This document shows positions 40,154-49,110 of a stretch of 64,000 nt of DNA, in pieces. The notes under the pieces were generated by a model. The model did not search any database and was not told where the DNA came from. It saw nothing but the letters and a program-made list of their open reading frames with translations. Both the position numbers and the translations under genes were made by a program. The stretch's first letter is position 1; each line of letters starts with the position of its first letter. Origin of the DNA: a virus; IMG/VR virus record IMGVR_UViG_3300008267_000025, positions 1 to 64,000 of that record; one strand, written 5' to 3'.

Positions 40154-40462
40154 ATGAAATACGATACACATAATCAAATACAAATAAATTCAGATGGTAC
40201 TTCACATAAATGTGATATTATCACAAATTATAATAATTTAGTAAAATTGTTTGGTGAACCTTTAAAAGGTAGTTCTGATGGTAAAACAGATGCCGAATGG
40301 GTTATTAAGTTAGAAAATGGTGATATTTTTACCATTTATAACTGGAAAAACGGTAAAAATTATGGTAATTCAGATATATCAAGTATAAATGAATGGACTA
40401 TAGGGGGGTATAAAAATACCTCACTTACTGTGATTGAAAAACTTATAAATGACTCTAACTGA
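40154..40462 (+). CDS. Hypothetical protein, 102 aa
   Basis: Gly/Asn-rich beta protein (LFGEPLKGSSDGKTDAEW, INEWTIGGYKNTS). -7-like TAAATTTG at 40142-40149 ends 4 nt before the ATG. Resembles small phage proteins of unknown role. Overlaps the next gene by 14 nt. Confidence 0.65.
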   Translation: MKYDTHNQIQINSDGTSHKCDIITNYNNLVKLFGEPLKGSSDGKTDAEWVIKLENGDIFTIYNWKNGKNYGNSDISSINEWTIGGYKNTSLTVIEKLINDSN

Positions 40463-40709
40463 AAAATATAAACATTTAGATGTATTTAAACCATACGTGG
40501 TTTTTTTCTTAAACAGCGTTTATAACAAAAAAGGTGAACCAATAATTATTGATTATATGGAAGGATTTCTACCACCTAAAGAACATGAAGAGTTTAGAAA
40601 AAAAATTTTATCACAACATAAATCTATGATAAATTTTAATCATACGTTAATCGAATTGTGTAAAACAAATATTGAAATTTTCAATTTGTTCTATAACGAA
40701 AAAAAATAA
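40449..40709 (+). CDS. Hypothetical protein, 86 aa
   Basis: Helical, with FFLNSVYNKKGEPIIIDYMEGFLPP and NHTLIELCKTN. It overlaps ORF 40154 by 14 nt, indicating coupling. No family recognised. Confidence 0.6.
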   Translation: MTLTEKYKHLDVFKPYVVFFLNSVYNKKGEPIIIDYMEGFLPPKEHEEFRKKILSQHKSMINFNHTLIELCKTNIEIFNLFYNEKK

Positions 40710-40758
40710 TCGTTTATACACTTATATGATTTCATAATATTTATAATAAAAAAATATT

Positions 40759-41013
40759 ATGAAAAAAACTTCTACTGTAATTTATTTTCTAGTGACAACA
40801 ATTGGTGTATTTTTATATTGGTCTAATGTTAGATTTTGGCTTTTAGATGATGTTGATTTATTTCCAATTATAATGGGTGGTATAGCCGCTAATGGCGCAT
40901 TTATCGCTAACATTGTATTAACCATAATTGAACAAAATGAGATTTATAAATCCAAAAATAATAATGAAGATATGTGGTTAGTTAAAAACTTTAAAAGTAT
41001 TTTTAAAAAATAA
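40759..41013 (+). CDS. Small membrane protein, 84 aa
   Basis: Two membrane helices (about 7-25 and 32-54) with a Lys-rich tail. TATTTAT at 40738-40744. Followed after 3 nt by another membrane protein; the pair could be an anti-superinfection or holin-like unit. Confidence 0.6.
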   Translation: MKKTSTVIYFLVTTIGVFLYWSNVRFWLLDDVDLFPIIMGGIAANGAFIANIVLTIIEQNEIYKSKNNNEDMWLVKNFKSIFKK

Positions 41014-41016
41014 TTA

Positions 41017-41397
41017 ATGTTTATAATAGGTTTAATATTGGTCTTATTATCAGGAATTGCTGAAGCGATTATGGATAAAATCCAATTTCATTTTGATAAA
41101 TCAATTTTTGTAAATTACAATCAAGACTTTTGGAATCCTACTTTATCTTGGAAAAATAAATGGAGGTCGGATTTGAAAACTGAGAAATTTATATGGTCAT
41201 CCAGTTTATTTGTTTTCGTAACAGACGGTTGGCATTTGTCTAAATTTTTTAGAAATCTATTTTTATTTGTCGGTATACCAATCGTCTGTTACTACTCAGA
41301 TAATATTATATTAAGTTGTATTATTTGTAGAATATGTTTCGGTATTAGTTTCACATTTTTTTTTAATGTGATTTTTAAGCGAAGTCATCAACATTAA
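41017..41397 (+). CDS. Membrane protein, 126 aa
   Basis: An N-terminal helix (MFIIGLILVLLSGIAEAIMD) and a C-terminal pair of hydrophobic segments (NLFLFVGIPIVCYY, IILSCIICRICFGISFTFFF). Its 3' end overlaps the convergent endolysin gene by 23 nt. Function unknown. Confidence 0.6.
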   Translation: MFIIGLILVLLSGIAEAIMDKIQFHFDKSIFVNYNQDFWNPTLSWKNKWRSDLKTEKFIWSSSLFVFVTDGWHLSKFFRNLFLFVGIPIVCYYSDNIILSCIICRICFGISFTFFFNVIFKRSHQH

Positions 41398-42178
41398 ATG
41401 ATTTTGAAGCCGCTATTGCTTCATCACTACTAAACTTACTTTTACCGCCGGCGTTAATATTTGCGAAATATTCGGCAGCTTCTTCCTTAGAATTAAATTT
41501 AGGTAGGCTTGAAGCTGGTTTATCATTAGTTAAAAACTTAATAGCTATTTTTGCTGAAATTTCAGGTTTATTTACTAATTCAGGATTTGATATTAAATCA
41601 ACCCCTATCATATCTCCGTATTTTTTATAATTACCTCTACCTGTTAAACCATTCAAACCTCTTCCAATATATTTCCAACCATCACCAGGTTCGGTATTAC
41701 CTAAACGAATACCTGAATCTTTACCATAAACAGTTTCAAAAAATAATTTATCATCTTTTTTAATTGCTGTTAATTCTTCATCTGAAAATTTAGAAACACG
41801 ATTACCAAAAATACTTCTAATTCTTGAATTACTTGTATTAGAGTATGAAATTTCATTTTGAGGTTTAAAACCACTTTCTTTTTTAATGACTGATAAAATA
41901 CCAATTTGTTGTAATGGGTCTTTAATACCTTCATTCTTCATTTCATCTACAATATATTTAATCATTTCTTTTTCATTAGCGTTAAATGAACCAGTATTAA
42001 AATCGGTATCAATTTGAGATGGTTTATCTTTTAAGTGTTTTTTAGCAGAATCTATCACATTTTGTAAAAAATCAGTTTTATTTAAAACGATATCAGATAA
42101 TGAATCTGATTCATTTAAATTATACATACGTTTAATCTCATTTTTTTCAGACTCAGTTATTATTAATTTTTTTTTCAT
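41375..42178 (-). CDS. Tagged GH19-like chitinase/endolysin
   Basis: 267 aa. Tag MKKKLIITESEKNEIKRMYN then L-N-E-S. The rest has LSVIKKESGFKP (catalytic Glu), RIRSIFGNRV, DGWKYIGRGLNGLTGRGNY and NPELVNKPEISAKIA, matching the GH19 fold of phage peptidoglycan or chitin hydrolases. Its TATTTAT box (42197-42203 on the opposite strand) overlaps the box of the divergent gene. Confidence 0.82.
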   Translation of the reverse strand: MKKKLIITESEKNEIKRMYNLNESDSLSDIVLNKTDFLQNVIDSAKKHLKDKPSQIDTDFNTGSFNANEKEMIKYIVDEMKNEGIKDPLQQIGILSVIKKESGFKPQNEISYSNTSNSRIRSIFGNRVSKFSDEELTAIKKDDKLFFETVYGKDSGIRLGNTEPGDGWKYIGRGLNGLTGRGNYKKYGDMIGVDLISNPELVNKPEISAKIAIKFLTNDKPASSLPKFNSKEEAAEYFANINAGGKSKFSSDEAIAASKSFNVDDFA

Positions 42179-42196
42179 GGGTAAAAATGTTTAATT

Positions 42197-42208
42197 ATAA
42201 ATATTTAT
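42197..42208. promoter_or_regulatory. Divergent overlapping TATTTAT boxes
   Basis: ATAAATATTTAT contains ATAAATA (42197-42203, minus, for 42178) and TATTTAT (42202-42208, plus, for 42214). Confidence 0.6.
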
Positions 42209-42213
42209 AACTT

Positions 42214-42600
42214 ATGAAAGTTATTGTAAAACACCGTAATTCAGGTATAGATAAAAACAGATATGATTTATATAACACATATATTAAATTTTTATATGAA
42301 GAATTACCATTGATTGATAATCTTTTAGTTGAATTTGTTGGTGAAAGAGTTGGTAATATGACAACAGGGTCGAGACAACCCAACTATATTACTGTTTTAA
42401 GTAAAGATAGAATGACTCGTGATATTTTACGTACATTATCACATGAATGGGTGCATGAATATCAAATAGGGGTTTTAGGTCGAGAAATAGGTCCTGATAT
42501 TGGAGGTCAAAATGAAGATGAGGCAAATTCAATAGCGGGTCAATTGATTAAAATCTTTGAGAAAAAATACCCTAACTACAAAGAATCAATGTTTGAATAA
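42214..42600 (+). CDS. Zincin metallopeptidase-like protein, 128 aa
   Basis: HEWVHEYQ (H77, E78, H81) with a downstream Glu in NEDEANSIAG that could be the third zinc ligand, a gluzincin-like pattern. N-terminal part has KVIVKHRNSGIDKNR. Divergent from the GH19 gene with overlapping late-type boxes. Substrate unknown. Confidence 0.7.
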   Translation: MKVIVKHRNSGIDKNRYDLYNTYIKFLYEELPLIDNLLVEFVGERVGNMTTGSRQPNYITVLSKDRMTRDILRTLSHEWVHEYQIGVLGREIGPDIGGQNEDEANSIAGQLIKIFEKKYPNYKESMFE

Positions 42601-42602
42601 AA

Positions 42603-42628
42603 AAATCCCAACCGTGGCTGGGATTTCT
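42603..42628. terminator. Bidirectional terminator between convergent genes
   Basis: AATCCCAACCGTGGCTGGGATT stem (42603-42624) flanked by A-run and T-rich tails, between 42214 and the FKBP gene. Confidence 0.65.
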
Positions 42629-42646
42629 CAGACAAAAAAAAACACA

Positions 42647-43084
42647 TTAATTGTTTTCTACCACTTCAAGTACTTCCAACTCAAAGATTAATTTTTTACC
42701 GGCTAATGGATGATTCGCATCAACAACAACGGTAGTTTCTTTCACATCAGTAACTCTAACATTAATTGGAGTTCCGTTAGGTGCTATAGCTTGTAAAGTT
42801 TCACCCACTTTAACATTTTCAGGTACATGGTCAATAGGAACTTCAGAAATTAATCTTTCATTTAATTCGCCGTAAGCGTTTTCAGGAGAAATTTCAATAG
42901 TCTTTTTTTCACCTACTGACATTTCAAATAAACCTGTTTCAAAACCATTAATTAATTTACCTTCACCCAATTTAGCAGTTAATGGTTCACGACCTTCAGT
43001 TAATGAAGTGTCAAAAATTGTACCGTCTTCTAATTTTCCTGTGTAGTGTACTTTTACTGTATCACCATTTGTAATTTTTCTCAT
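42647..43084 (-). CDS. FKBP-type peptidyl-prolyl isomerase (SlyD-like)
   Basis: 145 aa. VKVHYTGKLEDGTIFDTS, REPLTAKLGEGKLINGFETGL and the insert-in-flap region ISPENAYGELNERLI...V, then NHPLAGKKLIFELEVLEV, are the SlyD/FKBP hallmarks. Folding helper, unusual in phages; could assist virion or T9SS-type secreted proteins. ATG start at 43084. Confidence 0.9.
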   Translation of the reverse strand: MRKITNGDTVKVHYTGKLEDGTIFDTSLTEGREPLTAKLGEGKLINGFETGLFEMSVGEKKTIEISPENAYGELNERLISEVPIDHVPENVKVGETLQAIAPNGTPINVRVTDVKETTVVVDANHPLAGKKLIFELEVLEVVENN

Positions 43085-43138
43085 ATATTATGTTTTTATA
43101 CTTAAATTATAAGTTATTCTTTATTAAGAATCAAATAA

Positions 43139-43420
43139 TTATTCATTATTTATTGTAAGTAATATAGAAATTTCTTTATCTCTATAACCTGAATAAACCC
43201 AACTTTCGGTAACCAAATAATTAATACCTTCTTGTATTAATAAATCTTCGTCATTATAATCTTGGATATCACCAATAGTTAAAGTACAATCCAATACATA
43301 AGATTTACTATTTGTGGAGTATATTACGTTATTGATTTTAACTGACGCGCCAGTACCGTATAAAAGTTCTAATTGGTGTTTAAAAACTTTATTTAATAGA
43401 ACATCAAAAAATTTTTTCAT
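43139..43420 (-). CDS. Hypothetical protein, 93 aa
   Basis: Minus strand, upstream of the FKBP gene and probably co-transcribed. Basic N-terminus (MKKFFDVLLNKVFKHQL), beta-rich rest. No family recognised. Confidence 0.6.
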   Translation of the reverse strand: MKKFFDVLLNKVFKHQLELLYGTGASVKINNVIYSTNSKSYVLDCTLTIGDIQDYNDEDLLIQEGINYLVTESWVYSGYRDKEISILLTINNE

Positions 43421-43449
43421 AACCTAAGTTTAATTTAAATAAAAAATAG

Positions 43450-43457
43450 TATATTTG
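43450..43457 (+). promoter_or_regulatory. -7 box TATATTTG
   Basis: 18 nt before ATG 43476; probably drives 43476-44309. Confidence 0.55.
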
Positions 43458-43475
43458 TAGTAAATAAAAAATATT

Positions 43476-43709
43476 ATGGATATTATAAAATTTGAAAAAG
43501 AGTTTAATTGGGTTATTAAGGTGTTAGAGTCTTGTGAAAAAGATGAACAGGTCTTAATATCAAGAAATTTATTCGACATTTTGATGAATAGATGGTCGGC
43601 ACATTTAAGTAAAGAAAGGATAATAAGTTTTAGCTCATTATTTTCAAAATTAGAAAAACATCAATTAAATTCTATTGGTAAAAAAATGTTAGACTATATG
43701 ACAATTTAA
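43476..43709 (+). CDS. Hypothetical protein, 77 aa
   Basis: Helical (EFNWVIKVLESCEKDEQVLI). Three nt before the next ORF; probably co-translated. No family recognised. Confidence 0.6.
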   Translation: MDIIKFEKEFNWVIKVLESCEKDEQVLISRNLFDILMNRWSAHLSKERIISFSSLFSKLEKHQLNSIGKKMLDYMTI

Positions 43710-43712
43710 ATT

Positions 43713-44309
43713 ATGGAAGATTATAAAACAAACATATTAGAAAAAGTAAGACTTTGGTGGAAGTTTGATGGTAAATACTATCACAAAGACTTTATTCATG
43801 GAGTAAAAAACTTCATTAGATGGGCTCCAACTATTTGGAAAGACAGAGATTACGGTCAATCCTATATCTATGATATACTAAGTAAGAAACTAGAATTTCA
43901 GTCTGAGTATATTGGTAGACGTAATTACCACACAAGAGCTAAACGAGATGCTGAAGTGATGATGTTGGTTACTCGTTTAATTAAAAAGTCTAGGGATGAA
44001 GAGTATGGTATGGAATATATGGATTATCAAGAATCCAGTATTGATTTTGTAGAGATTGATAAAACATACGAAGGTGAAAAATTATATAAGTTGGTTTCAA
44101 ACGAAAAGTCTGAAAGATACGATGAATACTTTAAGAAGTATCCTAGACAATACAAAAGAGTGTTGAGTGGAGAAGTTAATAGGTTTCGTAGAGATGAGAA
44201 AAAGGAAAAGCAACTGATTGCCATGGAGATTGCTCAAGAAAATGAAGAAAGGTGTAGAAAACTATTATTCAAAATAATGGAAGAAAATATCGAGAGATGG
44301 TGGGATTAA
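43713..44309 (+). CDS. Hypothetical protein, 198 aa
   Basis: Trp/Arg-rich N-terminal half (VRLWWKFDGKYYHKDFIHG, FIRWAPTIWKDRDYG), then a Lys/Glu-rich helical tail. Basic overall; resembles small phage proteins that may bind nucleic acid, but no domain is recognised. Confidence 0.65.
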   Translation: MEDYKTNILEKVRLWWKFDGKYYHKDFIHGVKNFIRWAPTIWKDRDYGQSYIYDILSKKLEFQSEYIGRRNYHTRAKRDAEVMMLVTRLIKKSRDEEYGMEYMDYQESSIDFVEIDKTYEGEKLYKLVSNEKSERYDEYFKKYPRQYKRVLSGEVNRFRRDEKKEKQLIAMEIAQENEERCRKLLFKIMEENIERWWD

Positions 44310-44323
44310 TTAAAAAAAAACAT

Positions 44324-44331
44324 TATATTTG
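44324..44331 (+). promoter_or_regulatory. -7 box TATATTTG
   Basis: 20 nt before ATG 44352. Confidence 0.55.
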
Positions 44332-44351
44332 TACTATAAATAATATAATAC

Positions 44352-45041
44352 ATGAAAATATCTTTAATATCTGACACACATACAAAACATAAAAGTTATA
44401 CTTATGATTTACCCGGTGGTGATTTATTAATTCATGCTGGTGATATCTCATCAATGGGGTATGAACATGAAATAACTAATTTCTGTAAATGGTATGATTC
44501 ATTAGATGGTTATACTCATAAACTATTCATAGCTGGAAATCACGATTGGGGATTTCAAAATAATGTTGAGAAAGTTAATAAAATTTTGGATGTATATAAA
44601 GGTGTAAAATACATTCAAGACGAAACTATTGGTGTACAGGTAGATGGGAATCCATTAGTTAATGTTTATGGTTCACCATGGCAACCTGAATTTTATAATT
44701 GGGCGTTTAATTTACCTAAAAATGGGGTTGAGTTGTTTAATAAATGGGAAAATATTCCTCAAAATACCGATATCTTAGTCACTCACGGTCCTGCATTTGG
44801 ATATTTAGATGATGTTGAAGGGAATCGAGGTGTTCATTTAGGGTGTGAGTTATTAACTAATCGAATTAAAACGATTAAACCTAAAATCCATGTTTGTGGT
44901 CATATTCATACCGGACATGGTTATTATTTTGATGGTGATACACATTTCTTTAATGCGTCAGTGTTAGATGAACAATATAAAGACACTCAATTCCCATTCA
45001 TTTTTGAATGGAATCCGGTAACTAATGAAATTAATTTTTAA
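44352..45041 (+). CDS. Calcineurin-like metallophosphoesterase (second copy)
   Basis: 229 aa with DTH, HAGD, AGNHDW, VTHGP and GHIHTGHG, so all metal ligands are kept. Paralogue of the protein at 5103; C-terminal NASVLDEQY is typical of the YfcE-like subgroup. Substrate unknown. Confidence 0.88.
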   Translation: MKISLISDTHTKHKSYTYDLPGGDLLIHAGDISSMGYEHEITNFCKWYDSLDGYTHKLFIAGNHDWGFQNNVEKVNKILDVYKGVKYIQDETIGVQVDGNPLVNVYGSPWQPEFYNWAFNLPKNGVELFNKWENIPQNTDILVTHGPAFGYLDDVEGNRGVHLGCELLTNRIKTIKPKIHVCGHIHTGHGYYFDGDTHFFNASVLDEQYKDTQFPFIFEWNPVTNEINF

Positions 45042-45045
45042 AGTT

Positions 45046-45177
45046 ATGTTTAAAAAAATTAAAAAATGGTTTGACCTTAAATTTGGTTGGTTTTTTATAA
45101 ATGGTAGAAAACAAAATAAATGGATTGAGGTATTAAAAGACACCTACTCTGACGATAATAAAAGTCAAGAAATGTAA
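45046..45177 (+). CDS. Hypothetical protein, 43 aa
   Basis: Short basic N-terminus (MFKKIKKWFDLKFGW), four nt after the phosphoesterase stop. Probably translated in the same operon. No family recognised. Confidence 0.5.
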   Translation: MFKKIKKWFDLKFGWFFINGRKQNKWIEVLKDTYSDDNKSQEM

Positions 45178-45195
45178 TTACAATAACAACAAAGT

Positions 45196-45228
45196 AAACC
45201 CTTAAATTTAATTATTTAAGGGTTTTTT
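45196..45228 (+). terminator. Intrinsic terminator
   Basis: AAACCCTTAAAT/TATTTAAGGGTTT stem plus T6, separating the phosphoesterase unit from the kinase operon. Confidence 0.78.
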
Positions 45229-45238
45229 ATTTTTAAGA

Positions 45239-45245
45239 TATTTAT
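45239..45245 (+). promoter_or_regulatory. Late-type box TATTTAT of the histidine-kinase operon
   Basis: 12 nt before ATG 45258. It is the only box seen for the four-gene operon 45258-49110. Confidence 0.6.
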
Positions 45246-45257
45246 AGTAAAACTATT

Positions 45258-47021
45258 ATGCCAATTTTTAGTAAAACTTCAAAATATTGTTTTTACATAA
45301 CAGTTATGATTATGTTTATTTTTTTGGGTATCAAAACATTGGTGGTATTTGAATTAATACATTTTTCATCTAAAATTAAATGGGTGGAATTTTTTTGTAT
45401 TTCATTCTTTGTACCATTTTTTCTTATATTAATGAGAGAATATTATAATAAGAATAAAGAGTCTGTTAAGTTAAATCAATATTCAAAGTTATTAAATGAA
45501 ACATTAATTAGATTGACCCATCATAATTTATTTTACGATGGAAAATTAGTTGAGGGCGGGAAATTACTAACTAAAGAAGTTACTAAAACATTATCAGTTG
45601 ATAGATGTTCTATATGGTTATATAACGATAAAAATACCTCTATAATATGTTCTCAATTATATGATATAACAACTAATACATGGAGTAATGGGTTTGAATT
45701 ATATGAGAAGGATTATAAACCTTACTTCGATGATTTAAGAAAAAATGGGATAATATCGGCTAATGATGTTACTACTCATCCGGCAACTATCTGTTTCAAC
45801 GAAACGTACACAAATCCGTTAGGGATTAAATCAATTTTAGACGTTCCTATCATTTATAAGGGAACTATGATAGGTGTTATATGTATTGAAAGTTTGAAAT
45901 TAAGAGAATGGAATAAAATCGAAATAAATTTCACCGAAATGTTATCATCATTATTTTCATTTACGTATTCAGTTAAAGAAACTAATGATATTAAAAATGA
46001 ACTATCTGAATTTGAGAATTTTGTCAATAAGTCAGTATTAGTAAGTAAAACCGATAAAAGAGGTAGAATTACATATGTTAACGATAAGTTCCAAGAAGTC
46101 TCAGGATATAGTTTTGAAGAAACTATTGGTAAAGACCATAATATTATTAATTCAGGTGTACACACTTCTAAATTTTGGAAAAATATGTATAAAACCGTTA
46201 AAAACGGTGAGATTTGGAATGATTTAGTAACTAATAAACGTAAAAATGGTGAATTATATTGGGTTGATACCTATATCAAAGGTGTATTTAAAAACAATCG
46301 TTTAATTGGGTATTTGTCAATTAGACAAGATGTTACTGATTTATATAAAAATATTAATGAGATTAGTAAAAAGAACACCTATTTAGAACACGCCTCGAAG
46401 ATTTTAAGACACGATATGCACTCAGGTATAAACACATATATCCCAAGAGGTTTAAGTTCGTTAGAACGAAGATTATCCCCCGAAGATATAGAAAGATTAA
46501 AACTTGAGATTCCAATAAGATTGTTAAAAGAAGGGTTAAAACATACTCAAAAAGTTTATAAAGGTGTCTACGAATTTACTAATTTAGTAAAACATGATTC
46601 TGATTTATCTAAAGAAAAATTTAATCTAAAGGAAATCCTAACATCTTTTTTATCATCCACCGCTTATTCAAGTCAGGTATCTATTGGTACATTACCTACT
46701 ATTGAAGTTAATGAATCTTTATTTTGTACGGCAATAGATAACTTAATTCGTAATGGTTTACGATATAATGATTCTGAAAGTAAAATCGTTAAAATATATA
46801 TGGATGACGATAATCATTTAACTATTCAAGATAATGGTCGAGGTATGACACAAGAAGAATTTGAAATATACTCAAAACCGTATAATAGAAAACCAAATCA
46901 AAAGGAATCCGGTACAGGTTTAGGTTTAAACATATGTATAGCAATTTTAAATGAACATGGGTTTACCATTACTTGTGAAAAAAATGAAATTGGAACTAAA
47001 TTAAAAATTAAAATAAAATAA
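45258..47021 (+). CDS. Membrane histidine kinase with GAF and PAS domains
   Basis: 587 aa. Two membrane helices (about 8-30, 38-57), a GAF domain (about 75-245, e.g. DRCSIWLY and DVPIIYKGTMIGVICIES), a PAS domain (about 255-362: TDKRGRITYVNDKF, LIGYLSIRQDVTD), the phospho-acceptor helix with RHDMHSG near residue 384, and an ATPase domain with N box NLIRNGLRYND (495), G1 DNGRGM and G2 GTGLGL. No receiver is fused; a lone receiver lies two genes downstream. TATTTAT box upstream. First gene of the operon. Confidence 0.88.
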   Translation: MPIFSKTSKYCFYITVMIMFIFLGIKTLVVFELIHFSSKIKWVEFFCISFFVPFFLILMREYYNKNKESVKLNQYSKLLNETLIRLTHHNLFYDGKLVEGGKLLTKEVTKTLSVDRCSIWLYNDKNTSIICSQLYDITTNTWSNGFELYEKDYKPYFDDLRKNGIISANDVTTHPATICFNETYTNPLGIKSILDVPIIYKGTMIGVICIESLKLREWNKIEINFTEMLSSLFSFTYSVKETNDIKNELSEFENFVNKSVLVSKTDKRGRITYVNDKFQEVSGYSFEETIGKDHNIINSGVHTSKFWKNMYKTVKNGEIWNDLVTNKRKNGELYWVDTYIKGVFKNNRLIGYLSIRQDVTDLYKNINEISKKNTYLEHASKILRHDMHSGINTYIPRGLSSLERRLSPEDIERLKLEIPIRLLKEGLKHTQKVYKGVYEFTNLVKHDSDLSKEKFNLKEILTSFLSSTAYSSQVSIGTLPTIEVNESLFCTAIDNLIRNGLRYNDSESKIVKIYMDDDNHLTIQDNGRGMTQEEFEIYSKPYNRKPNQKESGTGLGLNICIAILNEHGFTITCEKNEIGTKLKIKIK

Positions 47022-47022
47022 T

Positions 47023-47997
47023 ATGAATAAAAAATTTAGAGTACTATCAATTGATGGTGGAGGATTAAGAGGTATTGTACCATTAATGATACTGAAAAGA
47101 ATTGAAGAAATGTCAGGTAAACAAATATACGAATTATTTGACTTGATAGTTGGTACATCAACAGGAGGAATAATAGCATGTGGTTTAACAGCTACTAAAG
47201 ATGGTGAAACACCTTTTTTAAGGGTTGATAAATTAATTGAATTATACACAACAAAAGGTAAAAATATTTTCCCTAAGAAAGAAAACTTATTAACTAAGTT
47301 TAATTCATTAATTAATCCTAAATTTAGTGATAAAGGTTTGGATAAAGAATTAAAAGAATATTTTGAAGATATAACATTAAGTCAGACTTTGAAACCGATT
47401 ATTGTAACATCATACGATATCAATAATAATGAACCTTTAATTTTTAAAAGTAGGAAATCAGTTGAAGTAGGTTATGATATAAAGTTAAAGGATGTATGTC
47501 GAGCAACATCAGCAGCACCAACTTATTTACCATCATATGAGTTAAATTATGCCGGTAAAAAAAGAATTTGTATTGATGGTGGCGTTTATGTTAACAATCC
47601 TGTTATGGTTGCTATTTCAGATATTATCAGAAATAAATACGGAGTTGAAGGTATTCAATTAAGTGATATAACTGTTTTGTCATTAGGTACAGGTGTATAT
47701 ACAGAAAATTTAGGAATTAAAAAAACACCTAGCTGGGGATTACTTAACTGGGCCAAGCCAATAACTGATTTAATGATGCAAGCCGTTTCAAAATCAGTTC
47801 ATTATGAATGTAATGAATTATTGAATAACTATTTAAGACTTCAAATAGATATTGATAAAAAAGAAATGAGCGATATGGCAGATTCTAGTCTAGAAACAAA
47901 TATTTATATAAAAGAAAAAGTAAATAGTAAAATATTAAATAATCCAGAAGAAATGTATAAATTACAAGAATTCTTCAAACAAAATATACAAAATTAA
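47023..47997 (+). CDS. Patatin-like phospholipase
   Basis: 324 aa. Oxyanion motif DGGGLRG (residues 11-17), nucleophile elbow GTSTG (Ser46), and catalytic Asp in IDGGVYVNNP (D185). No signal peptide. The family releases fatty acids from membrane lipids and includes the CapV effectors of CBASS; here it sits between a sensor kinase and a receiver rather than with a nucleotide cyclase. Starts 1 nt after the kinase stop. Confidence 0.88.
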   Translation: MNKKFRVLSIDGGGLRGIVPLMILKRIEEMSGKQIYELFDLIVGTSTGGIIACGLTATKDGETPFLRVDKLIELYTTKGKNIFPKKENLLTKFNSLINPKFSDKGLDKELKEYFEDITLSQTLKPIIVTSYDINNNEPLIFKSRKSVEVGYDIKLKDVCRATSAAPTYLPSYELNYAGKKRICIDGGVYVNNPVMVAISDIIRNKYGVEGIQLSDITVLSLGTGVYTENLGIKKTPSWGLLNWAKPITDLMMQAVSKSVHYECNELLNNYLRLQIDIDKKEMSDMADSSLETNIYIKEKVNSKILNNPEEMYKLQEFFKQNIQN

Positions 47998-47998
47998 T

Positions 47999-48436
47999 AT
48001 GATAGAATCAATATTATTAGTGGATGATGAAGATTTATTCCATTTGGTTTTTGAAGACGCATGTTCTTTATTAGACATTAGTTTATCTCTAAAATCAGTT
48101 AAAAGTGCAGATGAAGCTGCCAAAATGTTCAAAAAATGGTTTGAATCCGGTAATAAAAAAGAAAAACCTGAATGTGTATTCGTTGATTTAAACATCATAG
48201 GTTCATCATTTGATGGCATAGAATTAGTTAGAAAAATTAATTTTGAATATGGTAATCATGTTATTATCGGTATAATTTCTTCCTCCAACGAATCATCTGA
48301 ACAACATAAAGCTCTTGATGCCGGTGCACAATTTTGGTTAGTTAAATCAGATGAAATTGAGCCGAGATTAGAAGAATTTAAAAAAGATTATCCTGGTTAT
48401 AAAAATAAAACGTTACCATTTAAAGTTTACAAATGA
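47999..48436 (+). CDS. Single-domain response regulator (receiver)
   Basis: 145 aa. DDE acidic pocket at 9-11, phospho-acceptor D63 in VFVDLNI, switch region IISSSNES and K116 in LVKSD. No output domain, so it must signal by protein contact. One nt after the phospholipase and 4-nt ATGA-type overlap with the next gene, supporting a common pathway. Confidence 0.85.
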   Translation: MIESILLVDDEDLFHLVFEDACSLLDISLSLKSVKSADEAAKMFKKWFESGNKKEKPECVFVDLNIIGSSFDGIELVRKINFEYGNHVIIGIISSSNESSEQHKALDAGAQFWLVKSDEIEPRLEEFKKDYPGYKNKTLPFKVYK

Positions 48437-49110
48437 TTAATTTTAGTCCTGAAACCAAAAAACAATTAATTGACTTATATCATGAAAAAAGTATAGGTTT
48501 AGAAGGTAATATATTAAAATTAATCAATACTGAAAATGATAAAGATTTTTCAAAATACATTAAAAAATGTATTGATAATGATAAATCTAACCGAAGAAAA
48601 AGACTTGATGTAACAAAAAAAATACAAAGTCAGAATAATGAATTGATTTCATTAAATGATGAAAATAAACGTATTCTTGATGAACTACAAGTAAGTCTGA
48701 CTAATACCGAAAATTCTAAAACTCAAATTGAAGAACAAAATAACGAATTATTGTCTTGGAAAGAAAAAAATGAACAAATTCAAAACGAGTTACAAGAAGA
48801 AATGAAGAAATCTGAAATTGCTCGTTCTGAAGCCGAAAACTCTAAAGAAATCGCATTAAATAATTTAGATGTTTTACAGAAAAAAATTCAAACTCAACTA
48901 ATGGGTAAAATAGTTTTAGTAGCGTTAGGGGTTATTGGGTTTGTCGGATTAACAACTACCATATTATATGTTATTTCAATAGTTTTGGGAAAAGAAACTG
49001 AAAATATCGGAACCGCTTGGTTCAATATATGTGGGATTTTATTAACTAACGCTTTTAGTATTGTTGGTACTATTATGGGTGTTAAGTATAGTAGTAACGA
49101 GAAACCATAA
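48433..49110 (+). CDS. Coiled-coil membrane protein, 225 aa
   Basis: A long coiled coil (about 55-155: NNELISLNDENKRILDELQ, EEQNNELLSWKEKNEQIQ) leads into two membrane helices (about 157-182 and 195-217, e.g. IVLVALGVIGFVGLTTTILY). It could form the membrane platform or pore acted on by the receiver or phospholipase. Last gene of the operon. Confidence 0.75.
   Translation: MINFSPETKKQLIDLYHEKSIGLEGNILKLINTENDKDFSKYIKKCIDNDKSNRRKRLDVTKKIQSQNNELISLNDENKRILDELQVSLTNTENSKTQIEEQNNELLSWKEKNEQIQNELQEEMKKSEIARSEAENSKEIALNNLDVLQKKIQTQLMGKIVLVALGVIGFVGLTTTILYVISIVLGKETENIGTAWFNICGILLTNAFSIVGTIMGVKYSSNEKP

Noticed and set aside
47023-47997. CBASS system
   Set aside because: No cyclase, NucC/Cap2-type or CD-NTase gene is adjacent; the lipase instead lies with two-component genes.
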